From positions 1 through 28,428 of the IMG/VR virus record IMGVR_UViG_3300008448_000463: a stretch of DNA of 28,428 bases, one strand, 5' to 3'. Position 1 is the first letter of the stretch, and each line of letters opens with the position of its first letter. This document shows positions 7,894-14,773 of this stretch, piece after piece. A model generated the notes under the pieces. The model saw only the letters and a list, made by a program, of their open reading frames with translations, was not told where the DNA came from and made no database searches. The translations under genes and the position numbers were made by a program. The stretch is from a virus.

Positions 7894-8972
7894 ACTCATA
7901 TTCAGACTTAAAAGCCGCATGGCACATCGACAAACTCGCCACCCTCCGCCGTGGCGGCCAGATCGTCCCGTCGCAGGTGCAACTCATCATCAGTGACCTG
8001 TGCAACCACGATTGCGGGTTTTGCTCGTACCGCATCAGCAACGGGTTCAGTGCGGAGCAATTCGCCGACGATGCCGGCAACCGCAACCCGAACAGAATGA
8101 TTCCAGTTGAGAAGGTGGAGGAGATTTTGACGGACTGCGCCATCCTCGACGTCCGCGCCGTCCAGTTCACGGGCGGCGGCGAGCCGACTGTCCACCCTCA
8201 TCACATGCGGATATTCCGTTACGCCCATCATCTCGGACTCGAGACGGCGTTGGTCACCAATGGCGGACTCCTGCGCGACGGCTGGCGCGACGTGTTCCCG
8301 CGGATGACGTGGCTACGGGTGAGCGTGGATGCTGCCGACGCGGACCAGTACGCGGCCATTCGTCGAGTCGGCAAGTCCGCCTACCACGTCACACTCAACA
8401 ATATGCAGGCCATTGCGGGCCAGTTGCGGGACAGTAAATCCCCGTGCCTGTTCGGTGCTGGGTACGTGGTCACGAGAGATAATTTCCGCGGACTTGCCGA
8501 CGGCATCCGTCGCATCCGCGACACGGGCGTTGCCTACGTCCGACTGTCCGCGATGTTCTCCAAAGATTTCGTGGAATACTACCGGGCAGTTGACCCGCTC
8601 ATCCGAGACGAGATTGCACGGTCGAAGCAACTGGAAACCCCGACATTCAAGGTGCTCGATTTGTACTCGAACAGGATTGAGGACTTGCGCCAAGCCTCGC
8701 CCGATTACAAGTTCTGCGGGTACCAGCAGTTCAACACGTACATCGGCGGCAACCTCAAGGTGTACCGCTGTTGCAACACCGCCTACACGCTCCACGGCGA
8801 GGTCGGCGACCTGCGGGAGCAGTCATTCATTGAATGGTTTACGAGCCAACCGAAAAAATCGGCGTATGCGTGCTTCGATGCCAGATCCTGCGCGGTGTGC
8901 CAGTTCAACGGCAAGAATTGGGCGATCAATTACTTGTTGGACCCGTCGCCGGAACACATCCATTTCGTGTGA
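7890..8972 (+). CDS. Radical SAM enzyme with SPASM-like C-terminal cysteines
   Basis: This 360-aa protein starts at ATG 7890, overlapping the GT32-like gene. CNHDCGFC (C38, C42, C45) is the CxxxCxxC site for the [4Fe-4S] cluster that cleaves SAM. FTGGGEPT (about 93-100) is the GGE motif that binds the SAM amino group. The C-terminal part has a further cysteine set (FCGYQ, YRCCNT, ACFDARSCAVCQFNGKN) resembling a SPASM/Twitch auxiliary cluster region. Such enzymes modify peptides, sugars or other small substrates by radical chemistry. No small precursor peptide is visible next to it, so sugar or protein modification together with the neighbouring transferases is the better guess. Its 3' end converges on and overlaps a minus-strand ORF by 47 nt. 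Confidence 0.9.
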   Translation: MNSYSDLKAAWHIDKLATLRRGGQIVPSQVQLIISDLCNHDCGFCSYRISNGFSAEQFADDAGNRNPNRMIPVEKVEEILTDCAILDVRAVQFTGGGEPTVHPHHMRIFRYAHHLGLETALVTNGGLLRDGWRDVFPRMTWLRVSVDAADADQYAAIRRVGKSAYHVTLNNMQAIAGQLRDSKSPCLFGAGYVVTRDNFRGLADGIRRIRDTGVAYVRLSAMFSKDFVEYYRAVDPLIRDEIARSKQLETPTFKVLDLYSNRIEDLRQASPDYKFCGYQQFNTYIGGNLKVYRCCNTAYTLHGEVGDLREQSFIEWFTSQPKKSAYACFDARSCAVCQFNGKNWAINYLLDPSPEHIHFV

Positions 8973-9225
8973 CCGACTTTGTGCTATTACTGCTGTTATG
9001 CCATCGCAGTATGCCGACTGTTACGCAGCCGAAGTCCACGATGTAGTATGTTCCCCATTCCGCTTTGTTGCCCCACCGACTTGTTCCCCACCAGTTCCGG
9101 TTGAGCAGATAGCGCGGGTGGCGCAGCCTCAGTACCGGACGGCATGGCATAACAAGTCGCCGAAGCCAATTCGCACGCGCTTGGCCGGTTGGGGTGTTGG
9201 CGGTAGTCTCAGGGCGCGTGCTCAT
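8926..9225 (-). CDS. Small phage protein, Trp/Arg-rich (99 aa)
   Basis: Minus strand. The ATG at 9225 overlaps the stop of the upstream gene (ATGA), which favours this start over a longer ORF form. The protein is rich in Arg and Trp, with a core like NRNWWGTSRWGNKAEWGTYYIVDFG. I do not recognise a family. It is the last gene of the minus-strand operon, and its 3' end overlaps the convergent radical SAM gene by 47 nt. Coupling to the gene before it is the main support. It could be shorter in reality. Confidence 0.5.
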   Translation of the reverse strand: MSTRPETTANTPTGQARANWLRRLVMPCRPVLRLRHPRYLLNRNWWGTSRWGNKAEWGTYYIVDFGCVTVGILRWHNSSNSTKSVTRNGCVPATGPTSN

Positions 9226-9572
9226 GGCTTGGCTCCGGCGTTGGCCACACTCACCAGAGCGGGCATGATTCGTTTCTGCCATTCTTCCCACGCGAGCCGC
9301 TTTCCTTCTTCGAGGCTCGCGCAGTCAGTTTGCATTTCGTCGTAGTATTCATCGAAGCAGTAGCCCCACTTCCAGCCGCCCCATTCTCCGGTCGGCTCGC
9401 AGTCCTCTTTGGGGCGTTCGACGTAGTAGCTGCCCATCGGCACTCGTGCTTCGTATCGTTCCTGCCAGTCTTGCGTGCCCCCAAGCCATTCGAGCGGTCG
9501 GATGGCGAACAAGCCGCTCGACGTAACGGAGGCCAGCGGTGGCGATTGGGGTGTAGTCGTGGATTTTTTCAT
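9222..9572 (-). CDS. Conserved small phage protein (116 aa), unknown role
   Basis: The start at 9572 is chosen because GGAG lies 8-9 nt upstream on the minus strand and the ATG overlaps the previous stop. The body runs IRPLEWLGG, YEARVPMGSYYVER, then WKWGYCFDEYYDEMQTDCASLEEGK and WQKRIMPAL. I recognise this as a common small protein of phage early regions (beta-rich, with a FDEYYDE-type acid patch and a C-terminal helix). Its role is not known. It belongs to the six-gene minus operon. Its first codons share a 13-nt direct repeat (CACCCCAATCGCC, minus strand) with the gene before it. Confidence 0.8.
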   Translation of the reverse strand: MKKSTTTPQSPPLASVTSSGLFAIRPLEWLGGTQDWQERYEARVPMGSYYVERPKEDCEPTGEWGGWKWGYCFDEYYDEMQTDCASLEEGKRLAWEEWQKRIMPALVSVANAGAKP

Positions 9573-9883
9573 CGCTGGACTCCGTCCCTCATCCGGTCGT
9601 TCGGAGTACTTGGCTTGAGGGCGCGGAGCACCCAGCGGAAGCGGATCGGCACGACCTTCTCGAAGTCGTGGGCTTGGCCGTTGATGATTACGTTTCCCAT
9701 GATTCGGCACTCGCCTTTCCAGCCGCCTTTGCCGTGCTTCCAGACGGTCTGGTGGATTATGATCTCCTCGTGGATCACGTCAGCGGTGGCCACGTCCTCA
9801 GACTCCGAACCCGGCGATTGGGGTGATGTCATGGCTTCCTTTCGCCCACCCGTAGGTGAGCTTGGCGTTAGTTTTCGTTTCAT
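9569..9883 (-). CDS. Small phage protein of unknown function (104 aa or 87 aa)
   Basis: Two starts are possible. ATG 9883 lies 2 nt after the upstream stop, with AGGA 8 nt before it. ATG 9832 has AAAGGAAG close before it and gives MTSPQSPGSES, which resembles the start of the next upstream gene (MTSPTPNE). The tight packing of the operon favours 9883. The body has VIHEEIIIHQTVWKHGKGGWKGECRIMGNVIINGQAHDF (nt 9648-9764, minus), a beta-rich part, and a basic tail. No motif reveals a function. The stop overlaps the next ATG. Confidence 0.65.
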   Translation of the reverse strand: MKRKLTPSSPTGGRKEAMTSPQSPGSESEDVATADVIHEEIIIHQTVWKHGKGGWKGECRIMGNVIINGQAHDFEKVVPIRFRWVLRALKPSTPNDRMRDGVQR

Positions 9884-9885
9884 TT

Positions 9886-10089
9886 TCAGTTTCCTGTTGC
9901 GTCGATACAGTTGCTCTTGTGTTTCCCGCGTCCACCGCAGCAGGCGAGCTTGGGTGTTTGGGACCATCTCGCCACGGCCGCCCGCCGCGCCTGTTCGGAC
10001 GAGACGCGACGGGATTTGCTCTTGCCCCGTCCGCGACGGCCAAGCTCGGCCATCACGGAGCTGATTTCGTTGGGGGTGGGGGAGGTCAT
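9886..10089 (-). CDS. Small basic 'GGRGxxR' protein (67 aa)
   Basis: The minus-strand ATG at 10089 overlaps the stop of the 30-aa gene upstream (ATGA). The sequence includes MAELGRRGRGKSKSRRVSSEQARRAAVARW, a helix-turn-helix-like basic pattern (GRRGG.KS...Q.R.A..ARW) common in short phage and plasmid proteins that probably bind nucleic acid. A CCGG pair near the C-terminus is also present. It resembles the product at 15358-15194 in layout. Function is not established. Confidence 0.72.
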   Translation of the reverse strand: MTSPTPNEISSVMAELGRRGRGKSKSRRVSSEQARRAAVARWSQTPKLACCGGRGKHKSNCIDATGN

Positions 10090-10178
10090 TGCGCATCACG
10101 CTTCATATATTCACGCATCACATCGGCCTGACTGCCGCCTTGCGCAATCAGTTGCCGCCATGTCAGAGCGGCGTCCAT
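10086..10178 (-). CDS. Very small ORF (30 aa) coupled in the minus operon
   Basis: On the minus strand the ATG at 10178 overlaps the preceding stop (TGATG), and the stop at 10088-10086 overlaps the next ATG (ATGA). GGAGG sits just before the ATG within the end of the upstream gene. The 30-aa product contains LTWRQLIAQGGSQADVMREYMKRD, a plausible amphipathic helix. Coupling on both sides and the ribosome site argue for a real gene. No function can be assigned. Confidence 0.6.
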   Translation of the reverse strand: MDAALTWRQLIAQGGSQADVMREYMKRDAQ

Positions 10179-10426
10179 CAGTCCTCCCACGCCGCGAACG
10201 ACATGGCCGCGTCGATCTGCTCGATCACGTCGTCGTCATCGCTGTCAAGCCCTTCATGCCGCGCGCACTGCTCCAGAGCCTTGCGCAGCGCGGTGCGTGG
10301 ATCATGCCGCACGTCGGCCACTTGCAGCCCGCCCTCCAGATCACCCATAATCTGGCTGCTCGCCTCGGCCCAGTTCGCGCTGACGCTGATTTTGTCGCTG
10401 CCCCATTTCGTGATCAGTGTTGCCAT
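10178..10426 (-). CDS. First gene of the minus-strand operon (82 aa)
   Basis: The start at ATG 10426 is supported by AAAGGGA about 7 nt upstream and by a promoter whose predicted start gives a 36-nt CA-rich leader. Longer forms starting at 10465 or 10462 exist but would be nearly leaderless. The protein has a short beta-rich start (ATLITKWGSDKISVSA), then an acidic C-terminal half with DSDDDDVIEQIDAAM. No family is recognised. As the promoter-proximal gene it may have a regulatory or anti-host role; this is inference. Confidence 0.72.
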   Translation of the reverse strand: MATLITKWGSDKISVSANWAEASSQIMGDLEGGLQVADVRHDPRTALRKALEQCARHEGLDSDDDDVIEQIDAAMSFAAWED

Positions 10427-10468
10427 CTCGTTCCCTTTCGTTGTTGTTTCGTTGTTCATCATGTCCCC

Positions 10469-10496
10469 ACTATACGCCAACCGTTGCCGTATGCAA
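10469..10496 (-). promoter_or_regulatory. Promoter of the minus-strand operon
   Basis: Reading the minus strand, TTGCAT (10496-10491), a 16-bp spacer and TATAGT (10474-10469) form a sigma70-like promoter. Transcription would start near 10462, giving a leader with an AAAGGGA ribosome site before ATG 10426. The region 10427-10708 holds no convincing gene and separates this operon from the rightward head genes. Confidence 0.5.
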
Positions 10497-10497
10497 C
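10483..10497. promoter_or_regulatory. Palindromic operator candidate
   Basis: GTTGC-CGTAT-GCAAC is a perfect 5-5-5 inverted repeat lying over the -35 and spacer of the minus-strand promoter. Its position is what one expects for a repressor binding site. No repressor gene is visible in this window. Confidence 0.4.
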
Positions 10498-10635
10498 AAA
10501 TATTTTCAACAATCACACCGATCCGTCGCAAGTCGTTGGTAATCTAGGAAATAAACTTGTGGGTTTTTTCTGTTTTCCCGCATTTCCGCCCGCAATCCGG
10601 CCACAAAACCTCATTCGGCCCGCATTCCTCACCGA

Positions 10636-10658
10636 ATAAATCCCCCGCGCCAATAAAA
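10636..10658 (+). promoter_or_regulatory. Bipartite AAAT-N7-GCCAAT motif, copy 3
   Basis: AAAT (10638-10641), CCCCCGC, GCCAAT (10649-10654), AAAA. The G of GCCAAT is 60 bp before the ATG at 10709, the first gene of the head module. Downstream, CTTTGT-CCC-ACAAAG (10680-10694) is an additional perfect small inverted repeat that could be part of the control region. Confidence 0.55.
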
Positions 10659-10708
10659 CATGCGGTCCGTCCGTTGTGCCTTTGTCCCACAAAGTCAATC
10701 GTGGACGC

Positions 10709-10915
10709 ATGGCAACCAATGCGCAAATCGCCAGTGCGATTCGGACCGCTGTGCTCAACAGCGGCGGCGCCGTCCAGATCACCATCGACGGCATGACCGT
10801 CCGTTATGCGAACCCGACGGAGGCGCTCAAGGCCGTCGAGTATTACGAGCGCAAGGACGCGATCACCAACGGCACGCGCCCGCGAGCCATGACCATCAAT
10901 TTGTCCCATGGGTAA
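10709..10915 (+). CDS. gpW-like head-tail connector protein (68 aa)
   Basis: The start at ATG 10709 is preferred over an upstream in-frame ATG at 10676 because the family start is short (MATNAQIASAIRTAV) and the promoter-motif spacing matches 10709. The pattern is a helix (IASAIRTAVLNSGG), a beta hairpin (AVQITIDGMTVRYAN) and a second helix (TEALKAVEYYERKDA), as in lambda gpW, which plugs the portal after packaging. Its place directly before the portal gene is the lambda order (W then B). It overlaps the portal start by 8 nt. The assignment rests on fold pattern, length and position. Confidence 0.75.
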   Translation: MATNAQIASAIRTAVLNSGGAVQITIDGMTVRYANPTEALKAVEYYERKDAITNGTRPRAMTINLSHG

Positions 10916-12428
10916 GCGCGCCAAATCCAAACAATTTCGCACCGCCCCGAGCGCGTCCGTCTCCAGCGCGCTCGCATCCACGGGTGGTAACGGCGTTTCA
11001 GTTCCCGCCGCTACCACCCACCGATTTTCTTACGACGCGGCCTCCCCCGGCACGCGCCGCAGAATGCCCGCGACGCTGCTGTCCAAAGAAGATGAAATCC
11101 TAACCTACAGCAAGCGGCGGGCACTGGTTTCCACCACCCGTGATTTGCTTCGCAACTTCGCCGTCGCGTCATGGGCCGTCCGAAAGCACCTCGACTACGT
11201 GTCCACGTTCTCGTTCCAGTCCCGCACCGGCAACGATGCGCTCGACACGCGCATCGAGGCGTTGATGGACTGGTGGCAGCGACCCGCCAACTGTGACGCG
11301 GCCGGCAAACACCCGCTTCAACGCATCATCCGCATTGCCGAGGCCCGCAGGGTGGTGGACGGGGACGTGTTCGTCCACAAACTCGACCTCGGGCTGTTGC
11401 AGGGGATCGAGGGTGACCGGGTGAACTCCGAGAACCTCGGATTTCCGCAGGGAATGGCCGATATGGTCAAGTCCCTGACCAAAGAAAACGGTTGGTACTA
11501 CGGCATCAAGCTCCAGGACGGCGGACGTGCAACCGATTACTGCATCACCTCCCGCGATGGAAACGCCTACCTGTTCGAGTCGATCATCCCGGCACAGTTC
11601 ATCCGACACCACGGCTGTTTCGAGCGGTTCGATCAAATCCGCGGCGTCAGCCCGTTGGCCGCGGCACTCAACACGTTCCGCGACCTGTACGAGGCCCGCG
11701 ATTACGCATTGGCGAAACTCAAAGTCGCGCAGATGTTCGGGCTGGTGTTCTACCGCGAGGCGTCCGAGGCGCTCGGCACGGTGACCGGCACCGACGACGG
11801 CAGCGACGGCGGGCCGGCGCCCTACGAGGTCTCATTCGACAAGGGTCCGGTCCTGCTCGACCTCGACCCGGGCGACAAGGCGGAGTTCCTCGAATCGGGC
11901 ACCCCGTCCAGTGAGACGCAGGCGTTCATCGAGAACTCAACCGCCATCGCGCTCAAATCGCTCGACATTCCGTACTCATTTTTCGACGAGTCCCACACCA
12001 ACTACAGCGGCGCGCGTCAGGCGTGGATTCAGTACGAGCAATCCGCCGCCATCAAACGCGCCGATGTCCGCGCCCTGCTGGATGACCTGACCCGGTGGCG
12101 TCTCAACATGTTCATCCGCGACGGCGTGCTCGACGCCAGCCCCCGAGAACTCGCGTGGGAATGGATGCCGATGGGCCAGCCGTGGATCGATCCGCTCAAG
12201 GAAATCAAGGCGGACGTGGAAGCGGTCAACTACGGTCTGACCACCCGCGCCGATGTCATCAAACGCCGCACCGGCCGCGATTTCCGCGAGGTCATGGACC
12301 AACTCGCCGCCGAGCAGCAATACATCCGCGCCGCCGGCATCGAACTTGGCGACCCCGATGTCGTCAAGTCCGAGCAGACCGTCGACACCGACGATTCCAA
12401 GGAGGACCCCGACAATGCCGACGAATAA
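10908..12428 (+). CDS. Portal protein, lambda gpB-like
   Basis: This 506-aa dodecameric ring subunit forms the DNA entry channel at the capsid vertex. The ATG at 10908 overlaps the gpW-like gene. Diagnostic blocks are FDQIRGVSPLAAALNTFRDLYEARDYALAKLKVAQMFGLVF (nt 11625-11750), matching the lambda-portal RGVS.L.......L..Y..A.L..AK core, and LDIPYSFFDESHTNYSGARQAWIQYEQS (nt 11962-12045), the conserved C-terminal core with the N-Y-S-x-AR signature. The C-terminal about 30 residues are acidic and probably disordered. Length is normal for the family. Its last codons contain the AAGGAGG ribosome site of the protease gene. Confidence 0.93.
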   Translation: MGKRAKSKQFRTAPSASVSSALASTGGNGVSVPAATTHRFSYDAASPGTRRRMPATLLSKEDEILTYSKRRALVSTTRDLLRNFAVASWAVRKHLDYVSTFSFQSRTGNDALDTRIEALMDWWQRPANCDAAGKHPLQRIIRIAEARRVVDGDVFVHKLDLGLLQGIEGDRVNSENLGFPQGMADMVKSLTKENGWYYGIKLQDGGRATDYCITSRDGNAYLFESIIPAQFIRHHGCFERFDQIRGVSPLAAALNTFRDLYEARDYALAKLKVAQMFGLVFYREASEALGTVTGTDDGSDGGPAPYEVSFDKGPVLLDLDPGDKAEFLESGTPSSETQAFIENSTAIALKSLDIPYSFFDESHTNYSGARQAWIQYEQSAAIKRADVRALLDDLTRWRLNMFIRDGVLDASPRELAWEWMPMGQPWIDPLKEIKADVEAVNYGLTTRADVIKRRTGRDFREVMDQLAAEQQYIRAAGIELGDPDVVKSEQTVDTDDSKEDPDNADE

Positions 12429-13395
12429 TCTCACCCGCGAAATCCCCCGCAACGCCTGTCTCGCCTCCGGCAGTTCGATGGAGTTTGTCGATGTCACCAG
12501 CGACGGCGAGGTGCGCAAGTTCAAGTTCCGCATGGTGGGCCGCAGTGGCGAACCCCTCGAGCATCACTACTGGGGGCGCGTGGTCCACGATATGTCCACG
12601 TTCCAGCACAAGGAACGCATTCCGATCGATCACATCCACAACGACGACGAACTGATCGGGTACGCCGACAGATTCGACACGTCCAACGGCGACCTGGTTG
12701 TCGAGGGGTATCTGGTCTCGACCGCACCGGGCGACCTCGCAGACCAGATCCACACCAAGGCCAAGGCCGGCATCCCCTACGAGGCGTCCATCAATTTCGC
12801 AGGGCCGATGACGGTCCGCGAAGTCACCGACGGAGAGGAAATGGAGATCAACAAACGCACATTCATGGGACCGCTGACAGTCATCAAAAATTGGCTGCTC
12901 CGCGGCATCGCGGTCTGTCCCTACGGGTACGACCACCAAACGTCCACCAAGTTTTCCGCCAAAGCCGGCGACCCCGTAGTCGCGCAGGTGGAAGAAGTAC
13001 CGGCCCCACAGGCCGAAACCAACCAACCAACACAAGAGGAAATCCAAATGGATGCCACCGAAGTCAAGCCCGCGGCTACGGAACCCGCAGTCGCCCCGCA
13101 GGAACCGCAACCCGCGCAACTCGCCATCGACCCGGTCGCGGCGATGAAAGCGGAACTCAAACGCTACACGGACCAGTTTGGCGCCGTGGCCGGCGTGGAG
13201 TTTTTCAACAACGGCAAATCTTTTGAGCAGGGACTGATCGACCAGAACACCCAGTTGAAGGCCGAAGTCACCGACCTCAAGAACAAATTGGAAGCCGCGA
13301 AAATGGGCAGCGTTGCCCCGGTCTCCAACAACCCGCAACCGGACACCGCCCCGAAGCCCCAAGGATTCGCCGGCGCCATCCGCGTTCGCAAATAA
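12415..13395 (+). CDS. Prohead protease with C-terminal scaffold domain (326 aa)
   Basis: The start at ATG 12415 has a perfect AAGGAGG (12399-12405) 9 nt upstream inside the portal end. Residues about 20-180 are a prohead-type serine protease: IDHIHN (His near 73-75) followed by ELIGYADRF, the substrate-strand segment LVVEGYLVS, and PYEASINFAG with the likely catalytic Ser at 125. The block closes with LLRGIAVCPYGYD, equivalent to the conserved 'E/GIS/AV.P.G.D' end of these proteases. Residues about 185-326 are Pro/Ala/Glu-rich then coiled-coil (LIDQNTQLKAEVTDLKNKLEAAK), as expected of scaffolding. The arrangement matches lambda C/Nu3, in which the scaffold is also made separately from an internal start. 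It cleaves scaffold and itself during maturation. Confidence 0.85.
   Translation: MPTNNLTREIPRNACLASGSSMEFVDVTSDGEVRKFKFRMVGRSGEPLEHHYWGRVVHDMSTFQHKERIPIDHIHNDDELIGYADRFDTSNGDLVVEGYLVSTAPGDLADQIHTKAKAGIPYEASINFAGPMTVREVTDGEEMEINKRTFMGPLTVIKNWLLRGIAVCPYGYDHQTSTKFSAKAGDPVVAQVEEVPAPQAETNQPTQEEIQMDATEVKPAATEPAVAPQEPQPAQLAIDPVAAMKAELKRYTDQFGAVAGVEFFNNGKSFEQGLIDQNTQLKAEVTDLKNKLEAAKMGSVAPVSNNPQPDTAPKPQGFAGAIRVRK
13018..13040 (+). promoter_or_regulatory. AACC-repeat leader and internal ribosome site for the scaffold
   Basis: ACCAACCAACCAAC (13018-13031) is followed by AAGAGGA (13034-13040) and, 7 nt later, the in-frame ATG at 13048. It lies inside the protease reading frame, where it encodes TNQPTQEE. 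The same repeat-plus-Shine-Dalgarno design stands before the capsid and tail-tube genes. Confidence 0.65.
13048..13395 (+). CDS. Nested capsid scaffolding protein (115 aa), Nu3-like
   Basis: The internal ATG is residue 212 of the protease and has its own ribosome site (AAGAGGA, 7 nt spacing). The product begins MDATEVKPAATEP, with a Pro/Ala/Glu-rich linker, then an amphipathic helical part (PVAAMKAELKRYTDQFG and LIDQNTQLKAEVTDLKNKLEA). It ends with a basic tail (GAIRVRK) suited to binding the capsid shell. Separate synthesis gives excess scaffold over protease, as known for lambda Nu3. The evidence is the strong internal Shine-Dalgarno plus the leader repeat shared with other high-copy genes. 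It has not been proven by protein data. Confidence 0.75.
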   Translation: MDATEVKPAATEPAVAPQEPQPAQLAIDPVAAMKAELKRYTDQFGAVAGVEFFNNGKSFEQGLIDQNTQLKAEVTDLKNKLEAAKMGSVAPVSNNPQPDTAPKPQGFAGAIRVRK

Positions 13396-13413
13396 CCAAC
13401 CAACCAAGAGGAG
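13394..13413 (+). promoter_or_regulatory. AACC-repeat leader and strong RBS of the capsid gene
   Basis: AACCAACCAACCAA (13394-13407) runs directly into AAGAGGAG (13406-13413), 9 nt before ATG 13423. It starts at the stop codon of the protease gene. The repeat is unstructured and C/A-rich, which would keep the ribosome site open. Confidence 0.65.
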
Positions 13414-13422
13414 TAACACACC

Positions 13423-14373
13423 ATGCCCGATTCATTCCTGGGATTGACCGAGCTGTTGCGGGTTAACGACCGCAACCTCGCCCCCGACGAAGTAAACGCG
13501 ATCCGACAGGCCGCGCCCGTCATCACCCGTTTGTCCGCCGACACCGCTCTCGAAGGAACGCAGCACAAGTACCTGCGCTACATCACCGAGCCGTCCGTCG
13601 GTTTCCGCGACCTCAACACCGGTCGCCTCAACACGAAGTCCGTTGACGAAACCGTCACGGTCACCTGCAAGCTGTTGGATGCCTCGTTCACCGTGGACAA
13701 GGCGCTGGCCGCAGGCTACCGCGGAGGCGCCGCCGCTTACGTCGCGATGGAAGCCCGTCGCATGTTGGCCGCTGCCCTGTTCCTCGCCGAGAAGCAGGTG
13801 TTCTACGGCGCCCAGTCTCCCGGCTCGACGTCCGGTTTCACCGGCCTCCGCGACAACGCGTACTACAACCAGACCACCGACACGCAGGTCGTGGACGCCC
13901 AAGGCACCACGGGTTCCACCGCGTCGAGCGCGTGGTTGATCCGCACCGGCCCGACGGACGTGCAGATGATCCTCGGCAACGACGGCTTGATCTCGGTCGG
14001 CGAGACCGTGGAACAGGCCATCGAGGACGTCAGCAACGGTGGACGGTTCACCGGCCTGTTCACGTCGATCCTCGGGTACCTGGGATTGCAGATCGGCGCG
14101 TCGTACAGCGCCGTTCGCATCTGCAACTTGACCGAGGACTCCGGCAAGGGATTGACCGACGACCTCATCGCCGAAGCGATGGAGAAGTTCCCGAGCGGCT
14201 ACGGCCCGTCGATGATCTGCATGAACCGCCGCTCGCTGAGGCAGTTGCAGAACAGCCGCACGGCCACCAACGTCACCGGCGCGCCCGCCCCGTTCCCGCA
14301 GGACGCGTTCGGCGTGCCGATCGTGGTGACGGACGGCATCGTCTCGACCGAGGCCATCGAAACGTCGAGCTAG
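13423..14373 (+). CDS. Major capsid protein (316 aa)
   Basis: This is the shell-forming protein with a presumed HK97-like fold. The call rests on position directly after protease/scaffold, a very strong ribosome site, length, and sequence character. An N-terminal arm (residues 1-45) precedes a beta-rich E-loop-like stretch with RYITEPSVGFRDLNTGRLN (nt 13571-13630). A long helix follows (VAMEARRMLAAALFLAEKQVFYG), then a domain with PSGYGPSMICMNRRSLRQLQNSRTA (nt 14191-14265), which looks like the central sheet and spine helix of phage capsids, and a final FGVPIVVTDGIV strand typical of the A-domain end. No N-terminal delta domain is evident, consistent with the separate scaffold. Family membership below the HK97 level is uncertain. 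Confidence 0.88.
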   Translation: MPDSFLGLTELLRVNDRNLAPDEVNAIRQAAPVITRLSADTALEGTQHKYLRYITEPSVGFRDLNTGRLNTKSVDETVTVTCKLLDASFTVDKALAAGYRGGAAAYVAMEARRMLAAALFLAEKQVFYGAQSPGSTSGFTGLRDNAYYNQTTDTQVVDAQGTTGSTASSAWLIRTGPTDVQMILGNDGLISVGETVEQAIEDVSNGGRFTGLFTSILGYLGLQIGASYSAVRICNLTEDSGKGLTDDLIAEAMEKFPSGYGPSMICMNRRSLRQLQNSRTATNVTGAPAPFPQDAFGVPIVVTDGIVSTEAIETSS

Positions 14374-14380
14374 TCTCCCC

Positions 14381-14773
14381 ATGGGCTTTGCTGCTGACAT
14401 GGCCGGCGCGTTGTTCGCCGCACTCTCAGGAGTGCAGCCGACGCCAATCGTGTATCAGCGGGCGGGGGTTTCCTCGCCCGCTGAACTCACGGCGGTCCTG
14501 TCGCATGTCACGGCCCGTTCAACAGTCAACCCGGGTCTCATCGAAGGCTATGAGCACTGGGATTTCATTCTGGAAGCAGCCGACCTCGTTCTCGACGGCG
14601 AGGTCGTGCTGCCCCAGATCGAGGACACCATCACCCTTGCCGACTCGGACGGTCGGACATTTCTCGTCTCGCCGAATCCGATCGAGATGAACTTCAAGTA
14701 TTCCCATTTCAACTATGTGGACCATGAGCGGACGATCCTGCGGGTCCACACCAAACTGGTGGAGGCGACCTGA
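14381..14773 (+). CDS. Head-tail joining protein (130 aa)
   Basis: This follows the capsid gene by 7 nt, with no clear Shine-Dalgarno before ATG 14381, so translation probably relies on coupling. The protein contains a beta-rich region, EHWDFILEAADLVLDGEVVLPQIEDTITLADSDGRTFLV (nt 14555-14671), like the 'D.I....G..Y.V' strands of phage head-closure and neck proteins. A C-terminal RTILRVHTKL strand follows. Position corresponds to lambda FII-type connectors. The exact role (adaptor, stopper) cannot be decided. The stop shares one base with the next ATG. Confidence 0.65.
   Translation: MGFAADMAGALFAALSGVQPTPIVYQRAGVSSPAELTAVLSHVTARSTVNPGLIEGYEHWDFILEAADLVLDGEVVLPQIEDTITLADSDGRTFLVSPNPIEMNFKYSHFNYVDHERTILRVHTKLVEAT

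Noticed and set aside
10556-10600. T-rich stretch in the divergent intergenic region as an intrinsic terminator
   Set aside because: No stable GC stem precedes the T-run on the + strand, and no gene ends there.
9330-10639. Plus-strand ORFs of about 240 codons across the minus-strand operon
   Set aside because: They oppose six coupled minus-strand genes with ribosome sites, and their translations lack any domain-like features.
12364-14400. Two minus-strand ORFs of over 300 codons opposite protease and capsid genes
   Set aside because: They are antisense shadows of well-supported genes, with low-complexity Gly/Val/Asp composition.
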